Origin: CALGFH01 sp036003705
GTDB lineage: Bacteria > Actinomycetota > CALGFH01
NCBI GenBank assembly: GCA_036003705.1
Contig: DASYSE010000085.1
Location: 1-41,860 of the forward strand
Length of the DNA: 41,860 nt
Direction of reading: 5' to 3'
Part shown: piece after piece, positions 32,132 through 41,383 of the stretch
How positions within the stretch are numbered: position 1 is the stretch's first letter
Layout: each line of letters begins with the position of its first letter
The notes under the pieces: model-generated
Seen by the model: only the letters and a program-made list of their open reading frames with translations
Database searches by the model: none
What the model was told of the DNA's origin: nothing
Translations under genes and position numbers: made by a program

Positions 32132-33697
32132 CTAGTAGGCGCCCCTGGTCGAGACCAGGAGCGGGACCGTCTTGGACAGGATGAACAGGTCGTAGGCGAC
32201 CGACCAGTTCTCGACGTAGAACAGGTCCAGGCGCACGTAGTCCTCGAAGGAGAGCTCGCTGCGCCCGCTCACCTGCCACAGCCCGGTGATGCCCGGCCGG
32301 ACCTCGAGCCGGTCGTGCTGCCACTCCTCGTACAGGGCGACCTCGTCGGCCAGCGGCGGCCGCGGCCCGACCAGGCTCATCTCGCCCCGGAGCACGTTCC
32401 AGAGCTGGGGCAGCTCGTCGATCGAGTAGCGGCGCAGGATCGCGCCGACCTTGGTCACCCTGGGGTCCTGGCGGAGCTTGAACAGCGGCCCGTCGGCCTC
32501 GTTCTGGGCGCGCAGGTCCTTCAGCAGCAGGTCGGCCCCTGCGACCATGGTGCGGAACTTGAGCAGCGTGAACGGCCGGCCGCGCAGCCCGATCCGCTCC
32601 TGGCGGAAGACCACCCGCCCGGGCGAGGTCGCCCTGATGGCCACGGCGACGGCCGCGAACAGGGGCAGGAGCAGCAGCAGGCCGAAGCCGGCGATGAGGA
32701 TGTCGCAGACGCGCTTGGCGGCCGCCTGGAAGCGGGTCAGCTGCGGGACGTTGACCGACAGGGTCATCACCCCGCCGATGGTCTGCGGGGCCAGCCGGCT
32801 GGACAGCACGGTCGGCAGGTTGGCCGTGAAGCGGACCTCGACGTTCTCCAGCCGCCTGGCCTTCATGATCTGCACGACGTCCTCGGGCGTGACCGCGCTG
32901 GAGGCCACGAACAGGCAGTCGGCCTTGGTCTCGCGAATCAGCTCGCGGATGCGGCCCACCGGGCCGATCACCCGCTGGTCGTCGAGGTGCAGGTCGTCCA
33001 TGCCGCCGGCGACGAACCCGATGGGCTGGAAGCCCAGCTCCTTGGTCGTCATGGTGGCGGCCAGCCGCTCGGCCTCCAGGTTGGCCCCGACGATCAGGGT
33101 CCGGAAGGTCAGCCTGCCCTCCAGGCGGATGCGCCGGATCCGCCAGTGCCACAGCCGCCGCACCGAGAGCGCCAGCGCCAGCCCGAGGGCCCACGACAGC
33201 AGCATCCACATCCGCGAGAACGAGGCCTTGGACCAGAACGACACCATGACCGTCGCAGAGATGATCAGGCTGATGGCGACGATGATCCGGCGGAACTCCT
33301 CGGCGGTCGAGTACTGGTGGACCCGGTACAGCCGCATGGTCAGGTAGACCACCGGGGTGATCAGCGGGACGGTCAGCAGCAGCAGCCAGAAGTCCAGGGT
33401 CGGCAGCAGCTTGTCGAAGCGGAGCTGGTAGGCCAGCAGCAGGGCGAAGAACACCGCCATGCTGTCGGTCAGCCCCATCAGGATGTAGTGCGAGCGGTAC
33501 TGGCGGCTGATGTCGGACCGGGCGCCGGCCAGGCGGGAGGAGGTGACCAGGCTGCTGTGGAAGGGCGGTTCCAGCCCCACCGTCTCGGTCAAGGCCCGCC
33601 GCACGTCGCCCGTCCTTTCCGGTCCACCGTAGTCCGCAGGGATGGCAGCGTCGGTCGGAATGCCAACACGGGGGTGTTGCTCAGGCGACGGCGGCAC
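32132..33697 (-). CDS. Polyprenyl-phosphate phosphoglycosyltransferase (WbaP/CpsE-like)
   Basis: A 521-residue initiating enzyme that moves a sugar-1-phosphate onto undecaprenyl phosphate. About four N-terminal helices (~75-185) precede a Rossmann-like CoA-binding region (FRTLIVGANLEAERLA), a fifth hydrophobic segment and the C-terminal catalytic domain with RQERIGLRGRPFTLLKFRTM, RRYSIDELPQLWNVLRGEMS and VGPRPPLADEV. This is the standard polyisoprenyl-glycosylphosphotransferase domain. GTG at 33697 is the start; the first ~60 residues are polar and may be longer than in relatives. It follows the Wzc-like kinase after a hairpin-containing gap of ~190 bases. Confidence 0.92.
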   Translation of the reverse strand: MPPSPEQHPRVGIPTDAAIPADYGGPERTGDVRRALTETVGLEPPFHSSLVTSSRLAGARSDISRQYRSHYILMGLTDSMAVFFALLLAYQLRFDKLLPTLDFWLLLLTVPLITPVVYLTMRLYRVHQYSTAEEFRRIIVAISLIISATVMVSFWSKASFSRMWMLLSWALGLALALSVRRLWHWRIRRIRLEGRLTFRTLIVGANLEAERLAATMTTKELGFQPIGFVAGGMDDLHLDDQRVIGPVGRIRELIRETKADCLFVASSAVTPEDVVQIMKARRLENVEVRFTANLPTVLSSRLAPQTIGGVMTLSVNVPQLTRFQAAAKRVCDILIAGFGLLLLLPLFAAVAVAIRATSPGRVVFRQERIGLRGRPFTLLKFRTMVAGADLLLKDLRAQNEADGPLFKLRQDPRVTKVGAILRRYSIDELPQLWNVLRGEMSLVGPRPPLADEVALYEEWQHDRLEVRPGITGLWQVSGRSELSFEDYVRLDLFYVENWSVAYDLFILSKTVPLLVSTRGAY

Positions 33698-33832
33698 CGG
33701 CTACTCCCGAGTCCAACGCTGCTGGTGCATCAGCACCGCGCTGAGCATCTCCCGCTGGAGGGCCGGGCACATGCGGCGGTTGAAGTAATCTCCTCACGCA
33801 TCTGGACTAGCCATGCGCCAGGCCACAACGGG

Positions 33833-33860
33833 TAGTGCGCCCCCCGGAGGGGGCGCACTA
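33833..33860. terminator. 12-bp stem, 4-base loop hairpin after the Wzc-like gene
   Basis: TAGTGCGCCCCC (33833-33844) pairs perfectly with GGGGGCGCACTA (33849-33860) across CGGA. It lies 32 bases past the stop of the Wzc-like gene on the minus strand and upstream of the phosphoglycosyltransferase. It has the shape of an intrinsic terminator but no T-tract, so it may only dampen read-through. The remainder of 33698-33891 shows no gene. Confidence 0.6.
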
Positions 33861-33891
33861 GGTGGTGTCAGGGCGTCGCAGCGCGTCCGGG

Positions 33892-35511
33892 CTACTCGTC
33901 GCGCTGCTCGTAGTAGTAGGAGCTCTTGCCCGCCTGCTTGGAGCGGTTGAGCACCGCGCCGACGATCTTGCCGCCGACCTGCCCGATCTCGTCCTTCAGG
34001 CGGGTGATGGCGTCGCGGTCGCTCTCCTTGGCGTCGGCGACCACCAGCACCGCGTCGGCCAGCGGGGCCAGGGCCAGGGCGTCGGCGACGACCAGGGCCG
34101 GCGGGCAGTCCAGGATGATGAAGTCGAACAGGTCCCGCTGCTCCTTGAGGAACTGGCGCATGGGGTCGGAATCCATCAGCGCCGACGGGTGCGGCGGCAG
34201 CGGCCCGGAGAGGACCACCCACAGGTTGGGCGCCACCGACCACAGCTCGGAGGCCATCTGCTTGCCGTCGGCAAGCGGGCCTCGGCGCTTGTTGGGCGGC
34301 GTGCCGTCGGTCAACAGATTGGCAAGGCCCGACTTGTTGGCCAGGCCGAAGAACTGGTGCACCCGCGGCCGGCGCAGGTCGGCGGAGACCAGCAGCACGT
34401 CCTTGCCGGTCTCGGCCAGCACCACCGCCAGGTTGGCCGCGGTCGTGCTCTTGCCCTCCCCGACCCCGGCGCTGACCACCATCACCGAGTTGATGTCGAG
34501 CTGGCTGGCCAGCCTGGCCATCCGGGTCCGCAGGGTCCGGTAGGACTCGGCGGCCGGGCTGTTCGGCTGCTCGAGGGTGACGAGGCTGTTCCTGTGGCGC
34601 CGCTTCCAGCGCAGCTTGCCCGCCTGCCGCACCCGCTTGGACAGGGGCGGGATGGTGGCCAGCACCGGCCGGTCCAGGCGCTCGGCCAGCTCCTCGCGCC
34701 CTCGCAGGCGGTCGTCGGTGCGGTCGCGCACGAACCCGAGCGCCACCCCGATGAACAGCCCGACGAGCAGGCCGATGCCGACGTCCAGGCGGTGCTTGGG
34801 CGTGGCCGGGCTGTCGGGCAGGCCGGCGGCGGCGATCACCGTGCCCGGGGTGAAGTCGAGGGCCAGGAAGCCGTTGAGCTGGCTGAGGAGGGGCTGGATG
34901 CGGTTGTTGAGCGCCGTCAGCCGGGCGCTCGCCGCCTGCCGCTCGCTGGCCGTGGCGTCGGCCTTCTTGATGGCCGCCTCGGCCTCGGCGGTCTGCTTCT
35001 GGAGCCGGACGACGTCCTTCTGCAGGCTGGTCTGGCTGGCCTTGGCCTGGGCACGGGCGTCGGCCTCGCGGAAGGCCAGGTAGGCGTTGGCGACGGCGTC
35101 GGCGCCCCGCTGGGCCGACAGCGGCACCGTGTCACGGTAGTGGATCCGGAGGATCTGGGAGTTGGCCGGGACGTCGACGTTGACGTGCTCCAGCAGCTGG
35201 GCCGCGGTGGCGGTGGTCCCTAGCGACTTGGCCGCGACCTCGGCGACCGGCTGCGACTGGGCCAGCTGGCGCTGGTTGAACATGTTCAGCTGCTGGTCGA
35301 TCCGCTGGCCGGGGTCGAAGGCGTTGGTGGTGATCGCCCTGACCAGGACGGAGGTGACCGACTCGTACACCGGGGTACGCCGGAACGAGTAGGCGGCGGC
35401 CGCCGCGGCGCCGAGCAGCGCGATGGCGACGATCAACGCGAGCTGGCGCTTGAACACCGCCAGGTAGTCGCGGAACTCCACCGATCCCGTCGGCGTCGGC
35501 TCTGCACTCAC
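33892..35511 (-). CDS. Wzz-BY-kinase fusion, polysaccharide chain-length/export regulator
   Basis: A 539-residue protein: N-terminal Wzz domain with helix ~25-45, a coiled-coil external loop (~150-205, KASQTSLQKDVVRLQKQTAE), a second helix (~245-265) and a C-terminal tyrosine-kinase domain with Walker A SAGVGEGKSTTAANLA, Walker A' VLLVSADLRRPRVH and Walker B FIILDCPPA. The C-terminus has a short tyrosine cluster (SSYYYEQRDE), the autophosphorylation tail of BY-kinases. It controls length and export of the polymer made by Wzy. GTG at 35511. It heads the minus-strand polysaccharide operon; no matching low-molecular-weight phosphatase gene is seen in the window. Confidence 0.92.
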   Translation of the reverse strand: MSAEPTPTGSVEFRDYLAVFKRQLALIVAIALLGAAAAAAYSFRRTPVYESVTSVLVRAITTNAFDPGQRIDQQLNMFNQRQLAQSQPVAEVAAKSLGTTATAAQLLEHVNVDVPANSQILRIHYRDTVPLSAQRGADAVANAYLAFREADARAQAKASQTSLQKDVVRLQKQTAEAEAAIKKADATASERQAASARLTALNNRIQPLLSQLNGFLALDFTPGTVIAAAGLPDSPATPKHRLDVGIGLLVGLFIGVALGFVRDRTDDRLRGREELAERLDRPVLATIPPLSKRVRQAGKLRWKRRHRNSLVTLEQPNSPAAESYRTLRTRMARLASQLDINSVMVVSAGVGEGKSTTAANLAVVLAETGKDVLLVSADLRRPRVHQFFGLANKSGLANLLTDGTPPNKRRGPLADGKQMASELWSVAPNLWVVLSGPLPPHPSALMDSDPMRQFLKEQRDLFDFIILDCPPALVVADALALAPLADAVLVVADAKESDRDAITRLKDEIGQVGGKIVGAVLNRSKQAGKSSYYYEQRDE

Positions 35512-35768
35512 CGCATCGACCGCCTTCTCGAGTTGCGTCGGGCCCCCCAGAGGCGGCTCGTCCAGCCAGCGACGGATACATGCCTCCCGCGCCTCACGCT
35601 AGCGGGTAGCCGTCCGCTTTTCCTCCGTCGGATTGAGCATCGTCTCCCGTCGCTAGGGACTAGATACGAGTACGTAGCTCACCGATTCGGCATGCCGCAC
35701 GTAGGGTAGCCGACCGTGGTCGCCGGCGTCGCCATACCTGTCGGCAGGCTCCACCGCAGGCTGAACCG
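35512..35768. promoter_or_regulatory. Promoter region of the polysaccharide operon
   Basis: 257 bases between the HIT gene stop and the Wzc-like gene start. The stretch is distinctly richer in A/T than the genes around it (for example 35655-35690) and carries a perfect 10-base palindrome, CGGCATGCCG, near 35690. It must hold the main promoter of the locus. I cannot assign a sigma factor from the visible sequence. It is also the upper boundary of the block that separates the HIT gene from pgsA. Confidence 0.5.
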
Positions 35769-36275
35769 TCAGGTCGCGGCGAAGCGGGGCCGCAGGCGAC
35801 GGTAGGTCTCGTCCAGCAGCTCGGGCAGGACCTTGGTCTGGCCGACGATCGGCATGAAATTGGTGTCGCCGCCCCACCGCGGCACCAGGTGCAGGTGGAG
35901 GTGGTCGGCGATGCCGGCCCCGGCCACCTGGCCCAGGTTCATGCCGAGGTTGAACCCGTGGGCGCCGGAGTCCTGCCGCATCGCCCGGACGGCGGTGCCG
36001 GCGAAGGCCATCGTCTCGGCCAGCTCGTCGGCCGTCAGCTCCTCGTAGTCGCCGATGTGCCGGTAGGGCGCCACCATCAGGTGCCCCGGGTTGTACGGGA
36101 AGGCGTTGAGCAGCACGAAGCTGACCGTTCCGCGGGCCAGCAGGTGGTGCTCCTCGTCCTGGTCCTCGCCGGCCGCCGGCAGGTCGCAGAAGATGCAGCC
36201 TGCGGTGTCCCCTTCCGCGCTGCCGCGGCGGATGTAGTCCATCCGCCAGGGCGACCACAGCCGCTCCTGGTTCAC
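35769..36275 (-). CDS. HIT-family nucleotide hydrolase/phosphorylase (Rv2613c-like)
   Basis: A 168-residue HIT protein. The histidine triad is HLHLHLVPRW (His125/127/129), and a CIFC motif (27-30) precedes the core, as in actinobacterial Ap4A phosphorylases. The mycobacterial protein in the same place, Rv2613c between thrS and pgsA1, splits Ap4A with phosphate. GTG at 36275 overlaps the thrS stop (GTGA). In mycobacteria the next gene is pgsA1; here the next gene on this strand is the polysaccharide operon, and pgsA lies 30 kb away. Confidence 0.9.
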   Translation of the reverse strand: MNQERLWSPWRMDYIRRGSAEGDTAGCIFCDLPAAGEDQDEEHHLLARGTVSFVLLNAFPYNPGHLMVAPYRHIGDYEELTADELAETMAFAGTAVRAMRQDSGAHGFNLGMNLGQVAGAGIADHLHLHLVPRWGGDTNFMPIVGQTKVLPELLDETYRRLRPRFAAT

Positions 36276-38236
36276 GGGTCCTGGCCGGGCAGGCTGGCGG
36301 TGGTCGCCCTGGCCGCGACCTCGGCCTGGAGGTGGCTGACGAAGTCCTGGAGCGGCACGCCGCGCCGCTCCGACCCGTCGAGCAGGCGCACGCTGACCGC
36401 CTCGGCCGCCTCGTCGCGATCCCCGAGCACCAGGGTGTAGGGGACCTTGGCCAGCTGGGCGTCACGGACCTTGGCCTGCATGCGGCCGCCCGAGTCGTCG
36501 ACCTCCGGCCGCAGCCCCACCGCCTTGAGGGCTCCGGCCACCACCGCCGCGTAGCCGAGGTGCCGGTCGGCGATCGGGACCAGCCGGACCTGCACCGGGG
36601 CCAGCCACGGCGGCATCGCCCCGGCGTAGTGCTCCAGCACGATGGCGAGGAACCGCTCCAGCGAGCCGAACAGGGCCCGGTGGATCATGAACGGCCGGTG
36701 ACGGAGGTTGTCGGCGCCGGTGTACTCCAGATCGAAGCGCTGCGGGAACTGGAAGTCGACCTGCAGCGTCGACAGCTGCCAGCGCCGGCCGATGGCGTCG
36801 CGGACGTGGACGTCGATCTTGGGCGCGTAGAAGGCGCCTTCGCCCTCGGCGACCACGAACGGGATGCCGGCGGCCTCGATGGCGGCCCGCAGCGCGGCCT
36901 CGGCCTGCTCCCACTCCTCCGGTTCGCCGACGAACTCCTCCGGCCGGGTGGCCAGCTCGGCCTGGAAGTCGTCCAGCCCGAAGGTGCGCAGCAGCCGCAG
37001 CACGAACTCCAGCAGGCTGGCCAGCTCGTCGACCAGCTGGTCGCGGGCGCAGAAGATGTGGGCGTCGTCCTGGGTGAAGCCGCGCGCCCTGGTCAGCCCG
37101 TGCACGACCCCCGAGCGCTCGAACCGGTACACGGTCCCGAACTCGAACAGCCGGATGGGCAGCTCCCGGTAGGAGCGGCCGCGCGACCGGTAGATCAGGA
37201 TGTGCATCGGGCAGTTCATCGGCTTGGGGTAGTAGCGGGCGCCCTCCAGCTCCATGGGCGGGTACATGCCCTCCGCGTACCACTGCAGGTGGCCGGAGGT
37301 CTCGAACAGGGTCGACTTGGCCAGGTGGGGGGTGGACACGAACGAGTAGCCGGCGGCCTCGTGCTCGGCCCGCGAGAAGTCCTCCATCAGCTTGCGGATC
37401 ATGCCGCCCTTGGGATGGAACACCGGCAGGCCGCTGCCCACCTCGGGCGGGAAGTGGAACAGGTCGAGCTCCAGCCCGAGGCGGCGGTGGTCGCGGCGCT
37501 CGGCCTCCTCCAGCCGGTGCAGGTGCGCCTCCAGCGCCTCCTTCGACTCCCAGGCGGTGCCGTAGATCCGCTGCAGCTGCTGGCGGGACTCGTCGCCGCG
37601 CCAGTAGGCGCCTGCCGCCCGCTGCAGCTTGAACGCGGGGATCGCCCTGGTGGTGGGGAGGTGGGGGCCGCGGCACAGGTCCACCCAACCGTCGTTGCGG
37701 TACACCGAGACCGGGCCTTGCGCTCCGCGCCGCAGGTCCGGGCCGGCGCCCTCGGCCTCGTCGATGGCCTCGATGATCTCCTGCTTGTATGGCTGGTCGG
37801 CGAACAGCTTCAGGCCGTCGGCCCGTGACAGCTCCTCGCGGCGGAACGGCTGGCCCTCGGCGATGATCTCGCGCATGCGGGCCTCGATCCGCTCCAGGTC
37901 CTCCGGGGTGAACGGCTCGGGCACGTCGAAGTCGTAGTAGAAGCCGTCCTCGATCGGCGGGCCGATCGCGTACTTGGCCCCCGGGTACAGGTCGGTGACG
38001 GCCTGGGCGAGCACGTGGGCGGTGGAGTGGCGCAGCACCGCCCGGCCCTGGTCATTGGTCGCCGGCAGCGGGGCCAGGCTGACGTCGTGGTCCAGGCCAC
38101 GCCCCAGGTCGAACGGCTCGCCGTCGACCAGGGCGGCCACCGCGCCGGTGGTGTCCAGGAGCTCGGCCGGGGTCGTGCCGGCGGGGACCTGCCGGACGGA
38201 GCCGTCGGGGAGCTTGACCTGGATTGCATCGGGCAC
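36272..38236 (-). CDS. thrS: Threonyl-tRNA synthetase
   Basis: A 654-residue class IIa synthetase: TGS domain (1-~60, IQVKLPDGSVRQVPAGTT), editing domain (HSTAHVLAQAV with the HxxxH pattern), catalytic core with zinc ligands in PMNCPMHILIY and later His residues, motif 2 FGTVYRFERSGVVHGLTRARGFTQD split across the active site, and C-terminal anticodon domain (VRLVPIADRHLGYA). GTG at 38236 has GAGGAGG eight bases upstream; a longer frame to 38431 has no homologous residues. A TATCAT -10-like hexamer lies about 40 bases upstream on the minus strand. No T-box signature is seen in the leader. Confidence 0.95.
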   Translation of the reverse strand: MPDAIQVKLPDGSVRQVPAGTTPAELLDTTGAVAALVDGEPFDLGRGLDHDVSLAPLPATNDQGRAVLRHSTAHVLAQAVTDLYPGAKYAIGPPIEDGFYYDFDVPEPFTPEDLERIEARMREIIAEGQPFRREELSRADGLKLFADQPYKQEIIEAIDEAEGAGPDLRRGAQGPVSVYRNDGWVDLCRGPHLPTTRAIPAFKLQRAAGAYWRGDESRQQLQRIYGTAWESKEALEAHLHRLEEAERRDHRRLGLELDLFHFPPEVGSGLPVFHPKGGMIRKLMEDFSRAEHEAAGYSFVSTPHLAKSTLFETSGHLQWYAEGMYPPMELEGARYYPKPMNCPMHILIYRSRGRSYRELPIRLFEFGTVYRFERSGVVHGLTRARGFTQDDAHIFCARDQLVDELASLLEFVLRLLRTFGLDDFQAELATRPEEFVGEPEEWEQAEAALRAAIEAAGIPFVVAEGEGAFYAPKIDVHVRDAIGRRWQLSTLQVDFQFPQRFDLEYTGADNLRHRPFMIHRALFGSLERFLAIVLEHYAGAMPPWLAPVQVRLVPIADRHLGYAAVVAGALKAVGLRPEVDDSGGRMQAKVRDAQLAKVPYTLVLGDRDEAAEAVSVRLLDGSERRGVPLQDFVSHLQAEVAARATTASLPGQDP

Positions 38237-38436
38237 GGCGGCGCCTCCTCGGAGGACAGGTTGCGGTTGACCGGGCCGATGATAGTGCAGCCTCGGGGGA
38301 GGTTCGCGTTGTTTAGCGGGGGCGCCGAGGCCGAGGGCGGTGGTTCGACCGCCGGCAGTCCCCGTACATGGGGGGAGCTCGGTCCCCGACCGCCCCGAGA
38401 GCGCCTGCGCCATGGCCAGGCTGGTCGGCACGGACG
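38237..38436. promoter_or_regulatory. thrS leader and promoter
   Basis: About 200 bases between the NlpC/P60 stop and the thrS start. On the minus strand a TATCAT hexamer near 38275-38282 could be the -10 box. The rest is GC-rich and contains short self-complementary runs but no antiterminator-type AGGGTGGNACCGCG block, so a T-box riboswitch is unlikely. Confidence 0.4.
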
Positions 38437-39849
38437 CTATGAGGTGGTCGGCGCAGCCGTGGTGGTGGTGGCCTCGGTGGTGGAGGCCTCGGCGGTGGTG
38501 GTCGGCGGCGGCGCGGTGGTGGTGGTGGTGGCCTCGGTGGTGGGTGGCGGCGCGGTGGTGGTGGTCGCCCCGGTGGTGGTGGGTGGCGGCGCGGTGGTGG
38601 TGGTCGCCCTGGTGGTGGTGGCCGGTGCCGTGGAGGCCGGCGCCAACGACCGGGTCGGCGGCGGCGAGGTCGTCATCGGCGGCGGCGTCGGCGCCACCGG
38701 GCTGGTCGGCGGCGCAGCATTCGGCGGCGGGCCAGCAAGCCCAGGCCTGACCACCCCCGGCACGATCCGGGTGGCGCCGGCGTAGCCCTCCCGCCAGATC
38801 GAGGCGACCCGGACGACGTCGCCGGTGTGGGGGGCATGCACCATCAGCCCGTTCCCGATGTAGATGCCCACGTGGTGGATGGTGGCCGGGTCACGCGGGT
38901 CATCGGCGTAGAACACCAGATCGCCGGGGAGCAGGCCAGCCACCCCCACATGCGGGCCGGCGCCCCACTGGGCGCGCGACACCCGCGGGATGCTGACCCC
39001 GGCCGCCCGGTAGGCCGAGCTGGTCAACCCCGAGCAGTCAAAGAAGCTCGGCCCGGTCGCGCCCCAACGGTAGGGGTCACCCAGCTGCGCCAGCGCCCAA
39101 CGCACCGCCGCCCGCGCCACCGGGCCGGCCTGCAGCCACGACTGCACCGACCCGACCCCCGACAGGTAGCCCGACCAGGCCGCCCGCCGGGCCGCCTCGG
39201 CCCGTGCCTGCTCGGCCTCCAGGTAGCCGGCAAGCTGGCTGTCGATCTTGTCGAGGGTGGCCTGGAGCTGCTGGACCAGCCGCTGGACCTGCCGCCGCTC
39301 GTCGTTCTGGCGCTGGTGGACCAGGTCGGCCTGGGCCAGCTCCAGGGCCACCTGCTGGTTGAGCCGGTCCACCTCGCCCTTCCGGACCCGGACCTGGGTG
39401 ACCACCGCGGCCCGCGCCTCCAGGGCCGCCTTCTGCATCGGCACCCGACGCAACGCCTCGGGTGGGCCGACCCCACCCACCAGCTCCCCCAGCAGCCACA
39501 GGGGGCCGCCCATGTAGGTGGCTCTGGCCTGCTCGTCCAGCTGGAGCTGGGCGGCTTCCAGCTGCCGCTGGGCGGCCCGCTGCCTGGCCTTGAGCCCAGC
39601 CAGGCGGCGCTGCAGCAGGCGGCGGCGCTCGTCGCTGGCGTTGAGCTGCTCGGCCAACCGCTCGACCTCGGCATGCTGGGCGTCGAGCTTGGCCTGCAGC
39701 ACCTTGGCCCTGGCAGCCAGAGCGGCGTTGGGGGCCGCCGGTTCGGCGGCCGCCGCCGTGCCGACGGCGAGGCCAAGAAGCAGCGCGAGCACCAGGGCGA
39801 TGGCGGCGTGACGGGCAGATCGTGCGGTCGCGTAGCCACCCTTGGACAT
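38437..39849 (-). CDS. Secreted NlpC/P60 peptidoglycan endopeptidase with coiled coil and Thr-rich tail
   Basis: A 470-residue protein: Sec signal (AAIALVLALLLGLAVGTAAAA), long coiled coil (~40-235), NlpC/P60 domain (~245-375) and a Thr/Pro-rich tail (~385-470). Catalytic Cys is in FDCSGLTSSAYRAAG, His in HHVGIYIGNGLMVHAP. RipA/CwlO-type enzymes of this layout cut the D-Glu-mDAP bond of the peptide stem and are often switched on by the coiled coil. ATG at 39849 gives a proper signal peptide; the upstream start at 39882 does not improve it. The tail holds about four ATTTTAPPPTT-type repeats and may span the wall. Confidence 0.88.
   Translation of the reverse strand: MSKGGYATARSARHAAIALVLALLLGLAVGTAAAAEPAAPNAALAARAKVLQAKLDAQHAEVERLAEQLNASDERRRLLQRRLAGLKARQRAAQRQLEAAQLQLDEQARATYMGGPLWLLGELVGGVGPPEALRRVPMQKAALEARAAVVTQVRVRKGEVDRLNQQVALELAQADLVHQRQNDERRQVQRLVQQLQATLDKIDSQLAGYLEAEQARAEAARRAAWSGYLSGVGSVQSWLQAGPVARAAVRWALAQLGDPYRWGATGPSFFDCSGLTSSAYRAAGVSIPRVSRAQWGAGPHVGVAGLLPGDLVFYADDPRDPATIHHVGIYIGNGLMVHAPHTGDVVRVASIWREGYAGATRIVPGVVRPGLAGPPPNAAPPTSPVAPTPPPMTTSPPPTRSLAPASTAPATTTRATTTTAPPPTTTGATTTTAPPPTTEATTTTTAPPPTTTAEASTTEATTTTAAPTTS
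38450..38640. repeat. GTG-rich tandem repeat encoding the Thr/Pro tail
   Basis: Near-perfect tandem repetition of GTGGTGGTGGTGG and GGTGGGTGGCGGCGCGGTGG-like units on the plus strand, encoding alternating Thr and Pro runs on the minus strand. Such tracts expand and contract by slippage, so length variation between strains is expected. Confidence 0.75.
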
Positions 39850-39944
39850 CGCTCGCCCCCAAATCGACCGATCCGCGGGCATCGTACCCGATACTGCCGA
39901 GTTTGCACCCCGCAGATTGCGTACGCCGGATGGCGAGGCGGCCC

Positions 39945-41213
<1,269 letters not shown>

Positions 41214-41383
41214 GGCTGCACCACCTCCCGGAAGCACTCCGGATGCGTCTCACGAGGAACTGTGGTGTCGAACCCGCCGCGGATCTGACCGATTGGGACA
41301 GAGCCCGACCATAGCCCAGCATCAAGGTATCGATCCAATCACTTGTTGCTATATTGCTGATAGATGGGATCGATACCAGCAGG
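41214..41383. promoter_or_regulatory. aceA promoter with 11-bp inverted repeat
   Basis: GGTATCGATCC at 41326-41336 and GGATCGATACC at 41367-41377 form a perfect inverted repeat around an AT-rich 30-base spacer that includes TTGCTATATTGC. Such a spaced dyad in an AT-rich patch upstream of isocitrate lyase looks like an operator for a carbon-source regulator, in the way RamB/RamA control aceA in other actinobacteria. No copy of a known consensus is claimed. Confidence 0.5.

Noticed and set aside
31658..33835. Open plus-strand frame of 725 codons opposite the phosphoglycosyltransferase
   Set aside because: Antisense shadow, rich in Gln/His/Asp/Pro with no recognisable fold.
5306..35768. Integrative element with integrase, attachment sites or tRNA target
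   Set aside because: No integrase, transposase, tRNA or flanking direct repeats were seen at either end, so the mode of insertion is not established.
38237..38436. T-box riboswitch upstream of thrS
   Set aside because: The conserved antiterminator block is absent and the leader has no specifier-loop pattern I can recognise.
38450..38640. CRISPR-like array
   Set aside because: The repetition is a coding Thr/Pro tract with no spacers of regular length.
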